Below, piece by piece: positions 7,232 through 14,984 of a DNA stretch of 15,297 nucleotides. The DNA is from Amoeboradix gromovi (Eukaryota; Sanchytriomycota; Sanchytriomycetes; Sanchytriales; Sanchytriaceae), in the NCBI GenBank assembly GCA_018985225.1, contig JADGIF010000196.1, forward strand, positions 1-15,297, given 5' to 3'. Within the stretch, counting starts at the first letter, position 1. Each line of letters starts with the position of its first letter. Below the pieces are notes generated by a model that was not told the DNA's origin, did not search any database, and saw only the letters and a program-made list of their open reading frames with translations. The position numbers and the translations under genes are program-made.

Positions 7232-9303
7232 TTACTCATCTAATCCCAATACTATTGCGGATCGTGCCGGAATGTATACAAACAAATGGTTCTTTCTTCC
7301 GCACCATTCTTCAGGGAATGTGTGATATTTTGAACTTTCATCTATTCTTCCATGGCCCAGGTAATTTTCCTTATTGTCTGAGTTTAATACTACTCGATAT
7401 GCTCCTGGCATGTCTACGCCTATCTTGTAATCTGTGAACGACTTCGTTGCATTAAAATTGAATACGAACAATAATCCGCCTCTCTCAAACGCTACAACTT
7501 TATCTCCCTCATGCTTTAAGCTCACATAGGACCATTCTCCTAAAACCTTGTATTCCTCATCTAACCTCATCATAGCTCTATCAAAGTTATTAAGATATTT
7601 GTATCTCAATGTTTGATCATCAACCACTGTCCATTGCCTTCTAGCATAGTGATAAGAATCATTATTACCTTGCCTGGGAAAGTCCAACCATTCTGGATGT
7701 CCGAATTCATTCTAAATTAGAACTAAAATACTCCTTCAAATGTCAAATAGCCGTCTCCTCCCAGTCCAAATGTTAGCAATCTTATCAACTTGTGCAGCTG
7801 AATGCCTCTGTCAATTACAGGTGTTAGCGGGGTAAAGTCGCTCATGTTCGTGTACATTTCCTTGTCCATTAACCAAAATGCCAAAGTCTTATCACCAACT
7901 AGTGCTTGATCGTGTGATTCACAATATGCTATTGTCCCCTCTTTCCATCTGCGATCAGTTAAGGTATGCACAATCTTACCCAATTCCCATTCCTCATCAT
8001 TTTTGTGTTTTAATAGTTTAATCCACATGTCAGGAATCGACATGGCCAATCGATAATCAAAACCCATTCCTCCTTCGCTAACCGGTCTGCACAATCCAGG
8101 CATTCCAGACACGTCCTCAGCAATTGTGATGGCATACGGATAGTTCTCGTGGATTAAGTAATTTGCCAGCGTCAGATAACATATAGCGTCGGTGTCCGTT
8201 GACATGCCAAAGTACTCATCATAATGACCACTAAAACCGGTTCCTATACCGTGATGCTTATAAAGCATCGAAGTTACACCGTCAAATCTAAATCCATCAA
8301 ACTGAAACTCATCTAACCAGTACTTAATGTTACCTAACAAGAACCTCATAGTCTCGTAATTGCCATAATTGAACAACCTACTGTCCCATAGTTCATGTCT
8401 ACCCATTGGACCTCCATGGAAGTAGCAGTGGTCAGTGCCATCAAAGCAATTTAGCCCGTCCCCAATGTTCATAGAAGCATGGCTATGTACGATATCTAGT
8501 AGAACATAGAGCTTCAACTTATGAGCAACATCGATTAGTTCTTTTAGTTCCTCTGGGTCACCAAATCTACTGCTAGGCGCATAGAAACTAGACACTTGAT
8601 AACCGAATGAAGCATAATACGCATGCTCTTGAATAGCCATCAATTGAATAGTGTTATATCCCAAGTCTTTAATACGAGGTAGAACATTTGCCGTGAATTC
8701 CCTGTACGTACAAATTCTACCTTCAGATGACGAGATTCCCACGTGAGCCTCGTATATCCGAGGGCGGAGGGGTTTTGGTGGTCTACTATACTTAAACTTA
8801 TAAGGTTTTGGTGGGTTCCAGAAAACGGGATCAAATTCAATTTTCTCACGAATGTTCTGAACAGCATATTTTGTATATGGAGACATGCGATATAATTCTG
8901 ACCCATCCTCTAGAATAAAAAGCACCTTAACTTTTGAGTTATGAGGAATTGCCGCCTCATTGTTGACATGTGGCAATAATACCTCCCAGATTCCAAACTC
9001 CATCTTCTTTAATGCCACTGTTTTCTTCCATCCGTTAAATTCCCCAACCAAATAGGCACTGATAATTCTGGGATTTGGAGCATACTCCTTATATAGAACA
9101 CCATTTTCTTGAATTTTGAATCCCATAGTACATTGAGCCATATGAACTAGCCCACCTTCATTTTCAAAATTCTTTAACCAGTACAACATCTGCTCAAATC
9201 TGTATTTAAAAGCGTCCTTGTAATTTTTCAGATACCCATCATATTCTGTGATCTTTGGAAAGTCTTCTGATTTGAAAATTTCATTCAAGTTTTCCACTGT
9301 CAT
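7232..9303 (-). CDS. GLC3: 1,4-alpha-glucan (glycogen) branching enzyme, two exons
   Basis: 683 residues after removal of a 20-nt intron (7712-7731): exon 1 is 9303-7732 (524 codons), exon 2 is 7711-7232 (159 codons and stop). The enzyme cuts alpha-1,4 chains and rejoins them in alpha-1,6 linkage to branch glycogen in the cytosol. The domains are an N-terminal helical segment, CBM48 (about 65-150, [20 protein letters not shown]), the GH13 barrel (about 180-560) and a C-terminal beta domain. Catalytic residues by family comparison are nucleophile D341 ([10 protein letters not shown]), acid/base E396 ([10 protein letters not shown]) and transition-state stabiliser D465 (CESHDQ). The intron lies between G524 and N525 in the invariant Y-L[12 protein letters not shown]. 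Length equals human and yeast enzymes (about 700). The gene is intact and I am very confident. Confidence 0.98.
7712..7731 (-). other. 20-nt spliceosomal-type micro-intron
   Basis: GTATTTTAGTTCTAATTTAG interrupts the branching-enzyme frame in phase 0. Its excision exactly restores the family's conserved [17 protein letters not shown], with no residue lost or gained. Without excision the frame stops three codons later. It has GTA at the 5' end, CTAAT branch-like motif with A five bases before the end, and TTTAG at the 3' end. Confidence 0.93.
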
Positions 9304-9704
9304 TTCCCCTTCACTTCAATGTCAATGTGCGTCACATTTTACAAAACTAGACAAACTTTTTAAAACAAATGTCTCAAAAAAGTAGATCTAGTTAAGAAGC
9401 TGTCCTTGCATATTTTATCCTTAATGCACAGGTGATGCTTCGTTTTCACCGGTTTCTCTTCTCTGCCCGTCAGGTCTTCACCTTTGCTAAGTTCTCTTCC
9501 TCCCACTTGAAGCTTGTTACACCTTGTAGCTGGTAAAACCGCCGGAATAATATTTGTAATTAAATGCCTAAGCCAAGTTTGCTACTGCTAGTGACTCGTA
9601 TATGTGAATTGGGGTGCTTTTTCCAGCGTTTTGGTGATCTAATACCGTAATATCTCTTTTCTATTTTCCTACCTTTAACCCCTCTAGTCTACTTTCGAGA
9701 GATC
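9304..9704. promoter_or_regulatory. Divergent promoter region, branching enzyme / 54-residue membrane protein
   Basis: A 401-bp gap, the longest gene-free stretch inside the window. It is pyrimidine-rich on the plus strand around 9450-9510 and contains a weak GGTGA...TCACC inverted repeat (9431-9450). A 28-codon ORF begins at the ATG near 9563 (MPKPSLLLLVT...), but I see no sign that it is a gene or an exon. There is no tRNA or other RNA gene that I can identify. Confidence 0.4.
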
Positions 9705-9869
9705 ATGTCCAAAGTATCATTGATAAATGTCGTGGTTGGCGCAACTGCTGGACTGGTGGGGTTTTATTATTCCATAGATTTGAAAGAGCACCACCCAAAA
9801 CGAGAAAGGCGATACGATGCCGCAAAAGACATAATATCTTGGTTTGTTATAAAATACAAACCGTTTTAA
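9705..9869 (+). CDS. Small single-pass membrane protein, 54 residues
   Basis: The frame from ATG 9705 to TAA 9869 encodes MSKVSLINVVVGATAGLVGF followed by YYSIDLKEHHPKRERRYDAA and a short tail ending in KYKPF. I do not recognise the family. Residues about 5-23 form one membrane segment with a Gly-rich G-A-T-A-G-L-V-G face. A strongly basic stretch (KRERR) follows, then an amphipathic, aromatic C-terminus (IISWFVIKYKPF). The size and layout resemble small subunits or assembly factors of mitochondrial inner-membrane complexes, but that is inference. It lies 93 bases before HUS1 on the same strand. Support comes from codon-like composition, a clean hydrophobic segment and its position in an otherwise empty 650-bp space. 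It is below the length where chance can be excluded. Confidence 0.55.
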   Translation: MSKVSLINVVVGATAGLVGFYYSIDLKEHHPKRERRYDAAKDIISWFVIKYKPF

Positions 9870-9962
9870 TTTATTGCTTCCAAAAGTATGAATTTAAATA
9901 AATTTTATTATATAAAATGCTTTTCGCCTGTTATGTTACTCTTTCTCTTGCAATCCTATCCC

Positions 9963-10694
9963 ATGAAACTTCAAGGCACTATCAACAATGGAAATTTTAA
10001 AAAAACCATGGATTTTATTGTCAAAAACACCAGTTCTACTGAGGACATCACGCTGCTTTTTACCAATGATTGCACAATATTTTATTCTGAGGCTATTTAT
10101 GGTCAGTTACAAATTACACAATCGTTTGTATTGGAAAGCAGGCATGAATACAAATCAAATCCATGCATAGGTGTACACTTAAAGCAATCCACATTACAAA
10201 AAGTAGCGTCTAAAATGAAATCATTTAGCTCGTTTGAATTTATTCTTGTAAAGGGTCCAAAGTTGAAATTCTATACTCACCAGTTTTCTTTCAGCTGCAT
10301 CGTAGACTTGGTACATCCTGATCAATACAGGAACGAAGTCAACGTTCCTGTGGCCTTGAAGTTCAAGCTTCCTGACCTACGTCAGTACGCGGATGTGCTT
10401 TCAAATTTGGGAGATTCGGTGACTATATCTGTTGGAGACTATCTAAAGATTGAACAAAGAGGAATTGGGTCACAAATATGTATTAAACTACCAATCGAAG
10501 TAGTAGAACTGTTTGGTGTGGTTGGACAAGTTGTTCATGTTACGGTTCATTCAAAAGCATTGGCAAAACTATTTAAATCGCAAGTTGAAAATTCTATTGG
10601 ATGTATTAACGATGAGTTCTTTGGGATATATATACAACTGCCTAGCGATGGTTGGATGATTTTGTGTCTAGATACCCTTGTGGACACATCTTGA
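9963..10694 (+). CDS. HUS1: HUS1-like subunit of the 9-1-1 checkpoint clamp
   Basis: 243 residues, close to the usual 270-290. HUS1 pairs with RAD9 and RAD1 in a PCNA-like ring loaded at damaged DNA to activate the checkpoint kinases. Sequence evidence is diffuse but ordered: the N-terminal MKLQGTINNGNFKKTMDFI resembles M-K-F-x-A-x-I-x-x-G in relatives. NPCIGVHLKQSTLQKVASKMKS (about 77-98) matches I-x-L-E-L-x-x-x-x-L-x-x-A-L-K. VPVALKFKLPDLRQYADVLSNLGDSVTISVGDYLKIEQ (about 133-170) matches the second clamp domain with its L-P-x-L-x-x-x-x-x-V-x-x-x-x and G-x-L-x-x-x block. I start at ATG 9963 because this aligns with family N-termini. The in-frame ATG at 9888 would add a hydrophobic 25-residue leader only 18 bases after the previous stop. 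AATAAA follows the stop by three bases. PCNA itself is unlikely. Confidence 0.75.
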   Translation: MKLQGTINNGNFKKTMDFIVKNTSSTEDITLLFTNDCTIFYSEAIYGQLQITQSFVLESRHEYKSNPCIGVHLKQSTLQKVASKMKSFSSFEFILVKGPKLKFYTHQFSFSCIVDLVHPDQYRNEVNVPVALKFKLPDLRQYADVLSNLGDSVTISVGDYLKIEQRGIGSQICIKLPIEVVELFGVVGQVVHVTVHSKALAKLFKSQVENSIGCINDEFFGIYIQLPSDGWMILCLDTLVDTS

Positions 10695-10697
10695 GTA

Positions 10698-10703
10698 AAT
10701 AAA
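10698..10703 (+). terminator. Poly(A) signal AATAAA after HUS1
   Basis: AATAAA starts four bases after the HUS1 TGA, inside the 44-base gap before the TRM2 start codon. Confidence 0.5.
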
Positions 10704-10738
10704 TTTTATGTTTAAAAACGGAGAAAACTAGAGGAAGT

Positions 10739-12280
10739 ATGAACTCTGTACAAACGGTTATCAAAAGGTGCAAACCATATGCTAAACCTCGTCCGATGCC
10801 ATTAAACCACCCTGATTATGTGGACGATGATACTGATCCATTGATTGACGGCTTTAAATACCCGAAAATGCTGGGTCAAAAAAGACAACGAAATAAAAGA
10901 ATGAATTACGATGCATCTATTCCATTTATTTACATGTTTCTTGAAGATTTTTATGTTCGTAATGGCATAGAAATGGATGAGGTCTTGAATGCATACGGAG
11001 AACCTACTGACATTAGTACAGAAATCAAAATATTAGAGATTTCTCCATCTGGACATGGCGGGATAGGTATATTGCATGATCAGGCAGTTTTAGTTCCATT
11101 CACGCAAACTGGGGATCTTGTTAAAGTTAATGTTTTCAGAGATTGTCAGATGTTTTATAAAGGAAAGGTTCTTGAAATCGTAAAACCATCTGAAAATAGA
11201 GTTGATCCACCTTGTAAATATTTTGGAACTTGTGGTGGTTGTCAATTGCAGTACTTGAGCTATGAAGAGCAGTTGCGTCAAAAACATTTTCATATTGCAG
11301 ATGCATATTCAAGACTCGAGACCTCTATTACAGTTAGTAAACCTATTAGATCTCCTAGAGAATATGCGTATAGAACTAAACTAACACCGCATTACGATAA
11401 ACCTCGTAATCTGGAAATGAAAGATGTTCCAATTGGTTTTAATCACCATGACAGCCGCAAAGTCCTAGACATTGAGGAGTGCGTATTAGTCTCTTCCAAG
11501 ATGAATAGCAAATTAAAGGAGTTAAGGTTTGAAATCCAAAATATTGTAGAGCCGCCTAAGCAAGGCTCTACTTTGTTAATTAGGGAAGGAACCAATGATT
11601 TTTGGACCCTGGATAATTACGATGACAAATCTTATGTTGTTGATGATCCTAAGTCACATCTCACCGTTAATGTTAACAACATTGTATTCTCTCTGTCATC
11701 TAATTCTTTCTTTCAAAACAATTCCTTGATTTTACCTGAGTTTGTTAATTTTATTAAGAGTCAAATTAACACAGATTACTTGGTAGATGCATACTGCGGA
11801 GTAGGGTTGTTTGCATTAACCTGTGCTGATTCCGTGAAGCAAGTGGTTGGTGTTGAAGTTGCTCGGGTGTTTGTTGATAACGCTGTTCAAAATGCTATTG
11901 ACAATAATATAATGAATTGCAAATTTGTAGAAGGTCAAGCTGAATTTATTTTCAAGTCTGTTACATTCGATCCTGGCAATACTACAATTATAATGGATCC
12001 ACCTCGTAAGGGATCTAGTAAAGCATTTTTAGATCAATTGATGGACTTCAAACCAAAAACTATTATATATGTGGCCTGTGGATTATATGCTCAAGTCAGA
12101 GACATCAGGTATCTCATGAATGGCATTTGGCACGATTTTGTGAGCACATTTGAAAAAGACTTTAGAATAGAAAGACCCAAATATTCTATTAGCTGCATTC
12201 AACCCGTAGACTTGTTCCCGCAGACTAGCCATATTGAAAGCATAGTCATTTTGAGATTAGAAGAGAGCGAAAGTAAATAA
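10739..12280 (+). CDS. TRM2: tRNA (uracil-5-)-methyltransferase, TRM2/TrmA family
   Basis: 513 residues. The family makes 5-methyluridine at position 54 (T-loop) of tRNAs using S-adenosylmethionine. In order: a basic N-terminus, a TRAM RNA-binding domain (about 92-150, SPSGHGGIGILHDQAVLVPFTQTGD), a cysteine cluster C159-x5-C165-x2-C168 with C248 as probable fourth ligand of an Fe-S centre as in RlmD, and the Rossmann methyltransferase (about 320-513). The last has the SAM loop VDAYCGVGLFAL (349-360), MDPPRKGSSKAF (419-430), nucleophile C447 in IIYVACGLYAQVRDIRYL and catalytic E500 in SHIESIVIL. The usual S-C-N around the nucleophile reads A-C-G here. The enzyme starts 44 bases after HUS1 and its stop is inside AATAAA. 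Very confident of the family; U54 specificity is by homology. Confidence 0.96.
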   Translation: MNSVQTVIKRCKPYAKPRPMPLNHPDYVDDDTDPLIDGFKYPKMLGQKRQRNKRMNYDASIPFIYMFLEDFYVRNGIEMDEVLNAYGEPTDISTEIKILEISPSGHGGIGILHDQAVLVPFTQTGDLVKVNVFRDCQMFYKGKVLEIVKPSENRVDPPCKYFGTCGGCQLQYLSYEEQLRQKHFHIADAYSRLETSITVSKPIRSPREYAYRTKLTPHYDKPRNLEMKDVPIGFNHHDSRKVLDIEECVLVSSKMNSKLKELRFEIQNIVEPPKQGSTLLIREGTNDFWTLDNYDDKSYVVDDPKSHLTVNVNNIVFSLSSNSFFQNNSLILPEFVNFIKSQINTDYLVDAYCGVGLFALTCADSVKQVVGVEVARVFVDNAVQNAIDNNIMNCKFVEGQAEFIFKSVTFDPGNTTIIMDPPRKGSSKAFLDQLMDFKPKTIIYVACGLYAQVRDIRYLMNGIWHDFVSTFEKDFRIERPKYSISCIQPVDLFPQTSHIESIVILRLEESESK

Positions 12281-12281
12281 A
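12276..12281 (+). terminator. Poly(A) signal AATAAA containing the TRM2 stop
   Basis: The TAA stop (12278-12280) is part of AATAAA, the same arrangement as in the PC4-like gene. Confidence 0.5.
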
Positions 12282-12406
12282 TGCGTTAAAATCAACAGCT
12301 TTGTAGCTCACTTTATCATTTTAAGGAAATGATTCTTTTAATCGCCATTTAATGCGCCCGTGATCAGTGTGATGCATATATGCCATCGTATGATAATTGA
12401 AACTCA

Positions 12407-12484
12407 ATGATTGACTCTGATTTGATAAACGTCAAATTGGAAGAAAGCACCGACGTTGCACTAAAACAAGTTTATGGGATTTAA
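12407..12484 (+). other. Upstream ORF overlapping the membrane-protein start
   Basis: A 25-codon ORF (MIDSDLINVKLEESTDVALK...) begins 67 bases before the membrane-protein ATG and ends 11 bases inside that gene in another frame. If translated from the same mRNA it would lower initiation at 12474. I found no GT...AG segment of suitable length that would fuse it to the main frame. Confidence 0.3.
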
Positions 12485-13310
12485 TCAAACGGTTGAAGAC
12501 GAAAAGAGAAAAGAGAATAAATTTGGGAATCGATTGGATTCACCCATGTCTATAAGCGATACGAATACCAGGAAACTAAAAGCAGATATCCCGGATCCAG
12601 AAATGATAAGGATAGAATATAGCTACATAATACTCGCTGTAATATTGTTCATATTTTTATTACTTTTGATGTTCAAGGCTCGGCATAGGATAAAAAGTTG
12701 GATCTGCAAACCAAAAAGGACATTATTTAAAAGAGCTGTAAAGAGAAAGAGTTCTGTACACCAAAATCCATTGTTGATGAATTCTTATTTGGATGCTATA
12801 AGCTGTGATTCATTTCCAGACGATTATTCTAATCTAATGAGACTGCGCACGGAACCATCGAAGCTAGATGTGATAGCTTCGCGAGAGAGCTCTATTGTGA
12901 TTCCTTTCGATACACCACTGCAATCAGACTCTAAGTGTTCAGTGAGCAACTTTTCAAGCTCACCAATATCGTCTGAGATTTCCGAATCTATATTATCAGT
13001 CCACAAAGAGCCACCGTTTGTTGAGCGCGCAATGAAGATGTCAAAAAGATTTAGTAGAAGGCTATTACCATCCTTCTTTTTCAAAGAACCAAGAGAGTCT
13101 TTAAAATATTTCCACGAGGAATCCCAAATATATAGTCTTGAGCATTCAGAGAATCAGACAAACTCAAGTATCTTGTCTGAATCTGTATTAGAGGAGACCA
13201 TACCGGTGATATATCACGAGACAGCTACTAATTCCATAATCTCCAATGATACAAGTAATAAAAATGTGGACGAGACAAGCATTATGATATGTTTTGCACC
13301 ATTAAATTAA
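12474..13310 (+). CDS. Single-pass membrane protein with basic, Ser-rich cytoplasmic tail
   Basis: 278 residues; I do not recognise a family. Residues 1-48 are hydrophilic, with one N-Q-T glycosylation sequon at N4, and no signal peptide precedes them. One strong membrane segment (about 50-67, SYIILAVILFIFLLLLMF) is followed at once by a highly basic stretch (KARHRIKSW...KPKRTLFKRAVKRK, 68-92). By the positive-inside rule this puts the N-terminus outside and the long tail in the cytosol. The tail (93-278) is Ser/Glu/Asn-rich and disordered (FSSSPISSEISESI, NQTNSSILSES), with scattered basic motifs such as KRFSRR, and it looks like a phosphorylation target. An in-frame TAA shortly before ATG 12474 supports this start. 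It converges on the 208-residue gene with a 30-base gap. Confidence 0.72.
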   Translation: MGFNQTVEDEKRKENKFGNRLDSPMSISDTNTRKLKADIPDPEMIRIEYSYIILAVILFIFLLLLMFKARHRIKSWICKPKRTLFKRAVKRKSSVHQNPLLMNSYLDAISCDSFPDDYSNLMRLRTEPSKLDVIASRESSIVIPFDTPLQSDSKCSVSNFSSSPISSEISESILSVHKEPPFVERAMKMSKRFSRRLLPSFFFKEPRESLKYFHEESQIYSLEHSENQTNSSILSESVLEETIPVIYHETATNSIISNDTSNKNVDETSIMICFAPLN

Positions 13311-13330
13311 ATAATAGTAAATTAATTCAA

Positions 13331-13336
13331 TTTATT
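13331..13336 (-). terminator. Poly(A) signal AATAAA for the 208-residue gene
   Basis: Minus-strand AATAAA begins four bases after the stop codon, in the 30-base gap to the convergent membrane-protein gene. Confidence 0.5.
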
Positions 13337-13340
13337 AAGA

Positions 13341-13967
13341 TTAAGGCTTCTTAGCTTGCAATCTGTGCGTTTGCTGAATAATAGGACGCTGAAATGGCTT
13401 TTTTTTTGGCGGCGATGCAGTGGCAAGCACGCTTCTACTTCCAGTTGGAGTCGGTAGCTTTATGTCTAGTAAAAACTGAAATATCTTTTTGCAATAGTAT
13501 ATGTCAGAATAGATTTGCTCATATCTTATTTCAAAGAGGCGAGGAATAAGGATATCTAATAGAGAATCTTCACTCAATCGCGTGTTTTCAATAAGTCCTG
13601 TCTTTATGAGGGTATTCAAAAGTACGCATGCTTGCAGCAACTTATATCCCTCTTCATGAGTGATATCAGAAGTTAAAAATTTCAGTTTCTTGTCTGATGT
13701 AACTATATCGAATTCGTAAACCATTGCTATGTTTATAGTGGTGGAAAGTAGGTCTTTGATCACGCAGCAGAGCTCTTCAGTTCTAGGAGATAACTCTTGT
13801 TTAGCTATCAACTCATCTAGCCGACTTTTTCTTAAATTTATCCTAAAGGCCCCTTCACTGATAGGAAGAGTTTGCAAGTTGGTTATCATCTTGGGCAATT
13901 TCAAATAAAACCGCGATTTTGAATCCACTTCTTTTTTAATTTGAGTAGACTTCTCCAGCTCCGACAT
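13341..13967 (-). CDS. Unrecognised 208-residue helical protein
   Basis: I cannot name the family. The N-terminus (1-25) is charged and ends in a Lys/Leu-rich segment. Residues about 45-170 are predicted by eye to be a compact helical domain with regular hydrophobic spacing (RLDELIAKQELSPRTEELCCVI, YKLLQACVLLNTLIKTGLI, LLDILIPRLFEIRYEQIYSDIYYC, IFQFLLDIKLP). The last 35 residues are Pro/Lys-rich and disordered (SPPKKKPFQRPIIQQTHRLQ) and could be a nuclear localisation signal. There is no signal peptide and no membrane segment. It lies 63 bases downstream of the beta-propeller gene on the same strand, so its promoter must be in that gap or inside the propeller gene's 3' end. Composition and clean ends make it a likely real gene. 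Confidence 0.7.
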   Translation of the reverse strand: MSELEKSTQIKKEVDSKSRFYLKLPKMITNLQTLPISEGAFRINLRKSRLDELIAKQELSPRTEELCCVIKDLLSTTINIAMVYEFDIVTSDKKLKFLTSDITHEEGYKLLQACVLLNTLIKTGLIENTRLSEDSLLDILIPRLFEIRYEQIYSDIYYCKKIFQFLLDIKLPTPTGSRSVLATASPPKKKPFQRPIIQQTHRLQAKKP

Positions 13968-14016
13968 GGTCAGTTATAGAGAAAATCTAAAAAGTGGCTT
14001 TACTATGTAAATATAC

Positions 14017-14022
14017 TTTATT
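14017..14022 (-). terminator. Poly(A) signal AATAAA for the beta-propeller gene
   Basis: Minus-strand AATAAA begins eight bases after the stop codon, in the 63-base gap before the start of the downstream 208-residue gene. Confidence 0.5.
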
Positions 14023-14030
14023 GCTGTCAA

Positions 14031-14978
14031 TTAAAACTTCAATAATTTGAGATCCGATCCGGATGCGCAACCCACTATATTTGATACAGAATTGAATTTC
14101 ACAAATGACAAGAAAGAATGAAAAACTTTGAATCTTTCAATGTTCGAGTTTGAATCGTATACTCGCAATGACCCTTGATCGCTACATAGTATAACACGTC
14201 CCAGGGCGCTATCTAAACAATTTGTGTGGGGATATACTATGTTTACCGGCGAGAATATTCCAGCAAATTCAGTTTCTATTTTCTCTTCTGTTCTATCTGC
14301 GCTGTTTGTCGCGAACCAGAACAATTTGGTTTTTGTCATTACTGTAAACCCCGAATTAAAGTATGTCATGTTCAATGGATTAAAGCAGTCATTTATTTCA
14401 ATCACTCTAGTTTGAGAAATTTCATTCTTTTCAACGTTAAACAGTTCTACTGTGCCAACACCAGCCTTGCAGCTAAATGTAGCCAATAGACTCTTAGATA
14501 GGTGCACAATTATACAAGAACTGTCTATCTTAAAAGTGTAATCAGTTTTTTTTTGTTGTAAATCCCAAATAAAAGTAAAATCTCCATCAGTAGCTGCCAA
14601 GTATTCCGAACTAGCATGCATATGCAAAACTTTCTTTTCCGGACCATTGAAGTAACTGACAAAGTTCCCCTGATCAATTTTTGGCTCCTTAATTTTAAGC
14701 AGACGAATTGCATGAATATCTTTTGGTGGTTTGTTTATTTTATTTAACATTTCTGGTGATGGGTTGGAGGCCATCAATATCATTTTCTTGTGCTCCAAGG
14801 GCATTAAACAACCATATTTGAAGCACGGTATTTTTCCTGCATCTTTGCCGTCGGAATCAATAAAATACAAAATGTTTTTGCTCAGAACAATGAACTGGTC
14901 CCCAAATGAGGTCAAGTCCTCTATTTTTTCAAAATGAGTGTATTCTTTTATCCTTCTGCGGTTTACATTAGCAAACAT
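14031..14978 (-). CDS. WD40/beta-propeller protein, function unknown
   Basis: 315 residues, about the size of a single seven-bladed propeller. Four-strand blade patterns recur: FGDQFIVLSKNILYFIDSDG (25-44), SSEYLAATDGDFTFIWDLQQ (123-142, with the Trp-Asp end), KSLLATFSC...VGTVELFNVEK, NSGFTVMTKTKLFWFATNS, GRVILCSDQGSLRVYDSNS and NIVGCASGSDLKLLKF. Blades are degenerate, and only one clear WD dipeptide is present. I see no membrane segment, so SEC12/PREB is unlikely; I cannot pick a family. The start ATG 14978 has an in-frame TAG 21 bases upstream. The first copy of the structured repeat ends about seven bases before this ATG, so the 5' UTR or promoter must lie inside the repeat. Confidence 0.75.
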   Translation of the reverse strand: MFANVNRRRIKEYTHFEKIEDLTSFGDQFIVLSKNILYFIDSDGKDAGKIPCFKYGCLMPLEHKKMILMASNPSPEMLNKINKPPKDIHAIRLLKIKEPKIDQGNFVSYFNGPEKKVLHMHASSEYLAATDGDFTFIWDLQQKKTDYTFKIDSSCIIVHLSKSLLATFSCKAGVGTVELFNVEKNEISQTRVIEINDCFNPLNMTYFNSGFTVMTKTKLFWFATNSADRTEEKIETEFAGIFSPVNIVYPHTNCLDSALGRVILCSDQGSLRVYDSNSNIERFKVFHSFLSFVKFNSVSNIVGCASGSDLKLLKF

Positions 14979-14984
14979 GTGAGA

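Noticed and set aside
7720-7735. Programmed frameshifting or a disabled branching-enzyme gene instead of an intron
   Set aside because: A frameshift would leave extra residues between TFEG and NEFGHPEW. Exact removal of 20 nt restores the motif, all catalytic residues are intact, and a second gene shows the same kind of segment.
9563-9649. 28-codon ORF in the branching-enzyme promoter region
   Set aside because: It has no recognisable features, no neighbouring exon with intron-like ends, and a length expected by chance.
9888-9962. Upstream in-frame ATG adding 25 hydrophobic residues to HUS1
   Set aside because: Family proteins begin near MKLQGTI. The added part would act as a signal sequence on a nuclear protein and starts only 18 bases after the previous stop codon.
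12458-12505. Splicing of the upstream ORF into the membrane-protein frame
   Set aside because: A 19- or 22-nt GT...AG segment would be needed to match the frame, and none is present.
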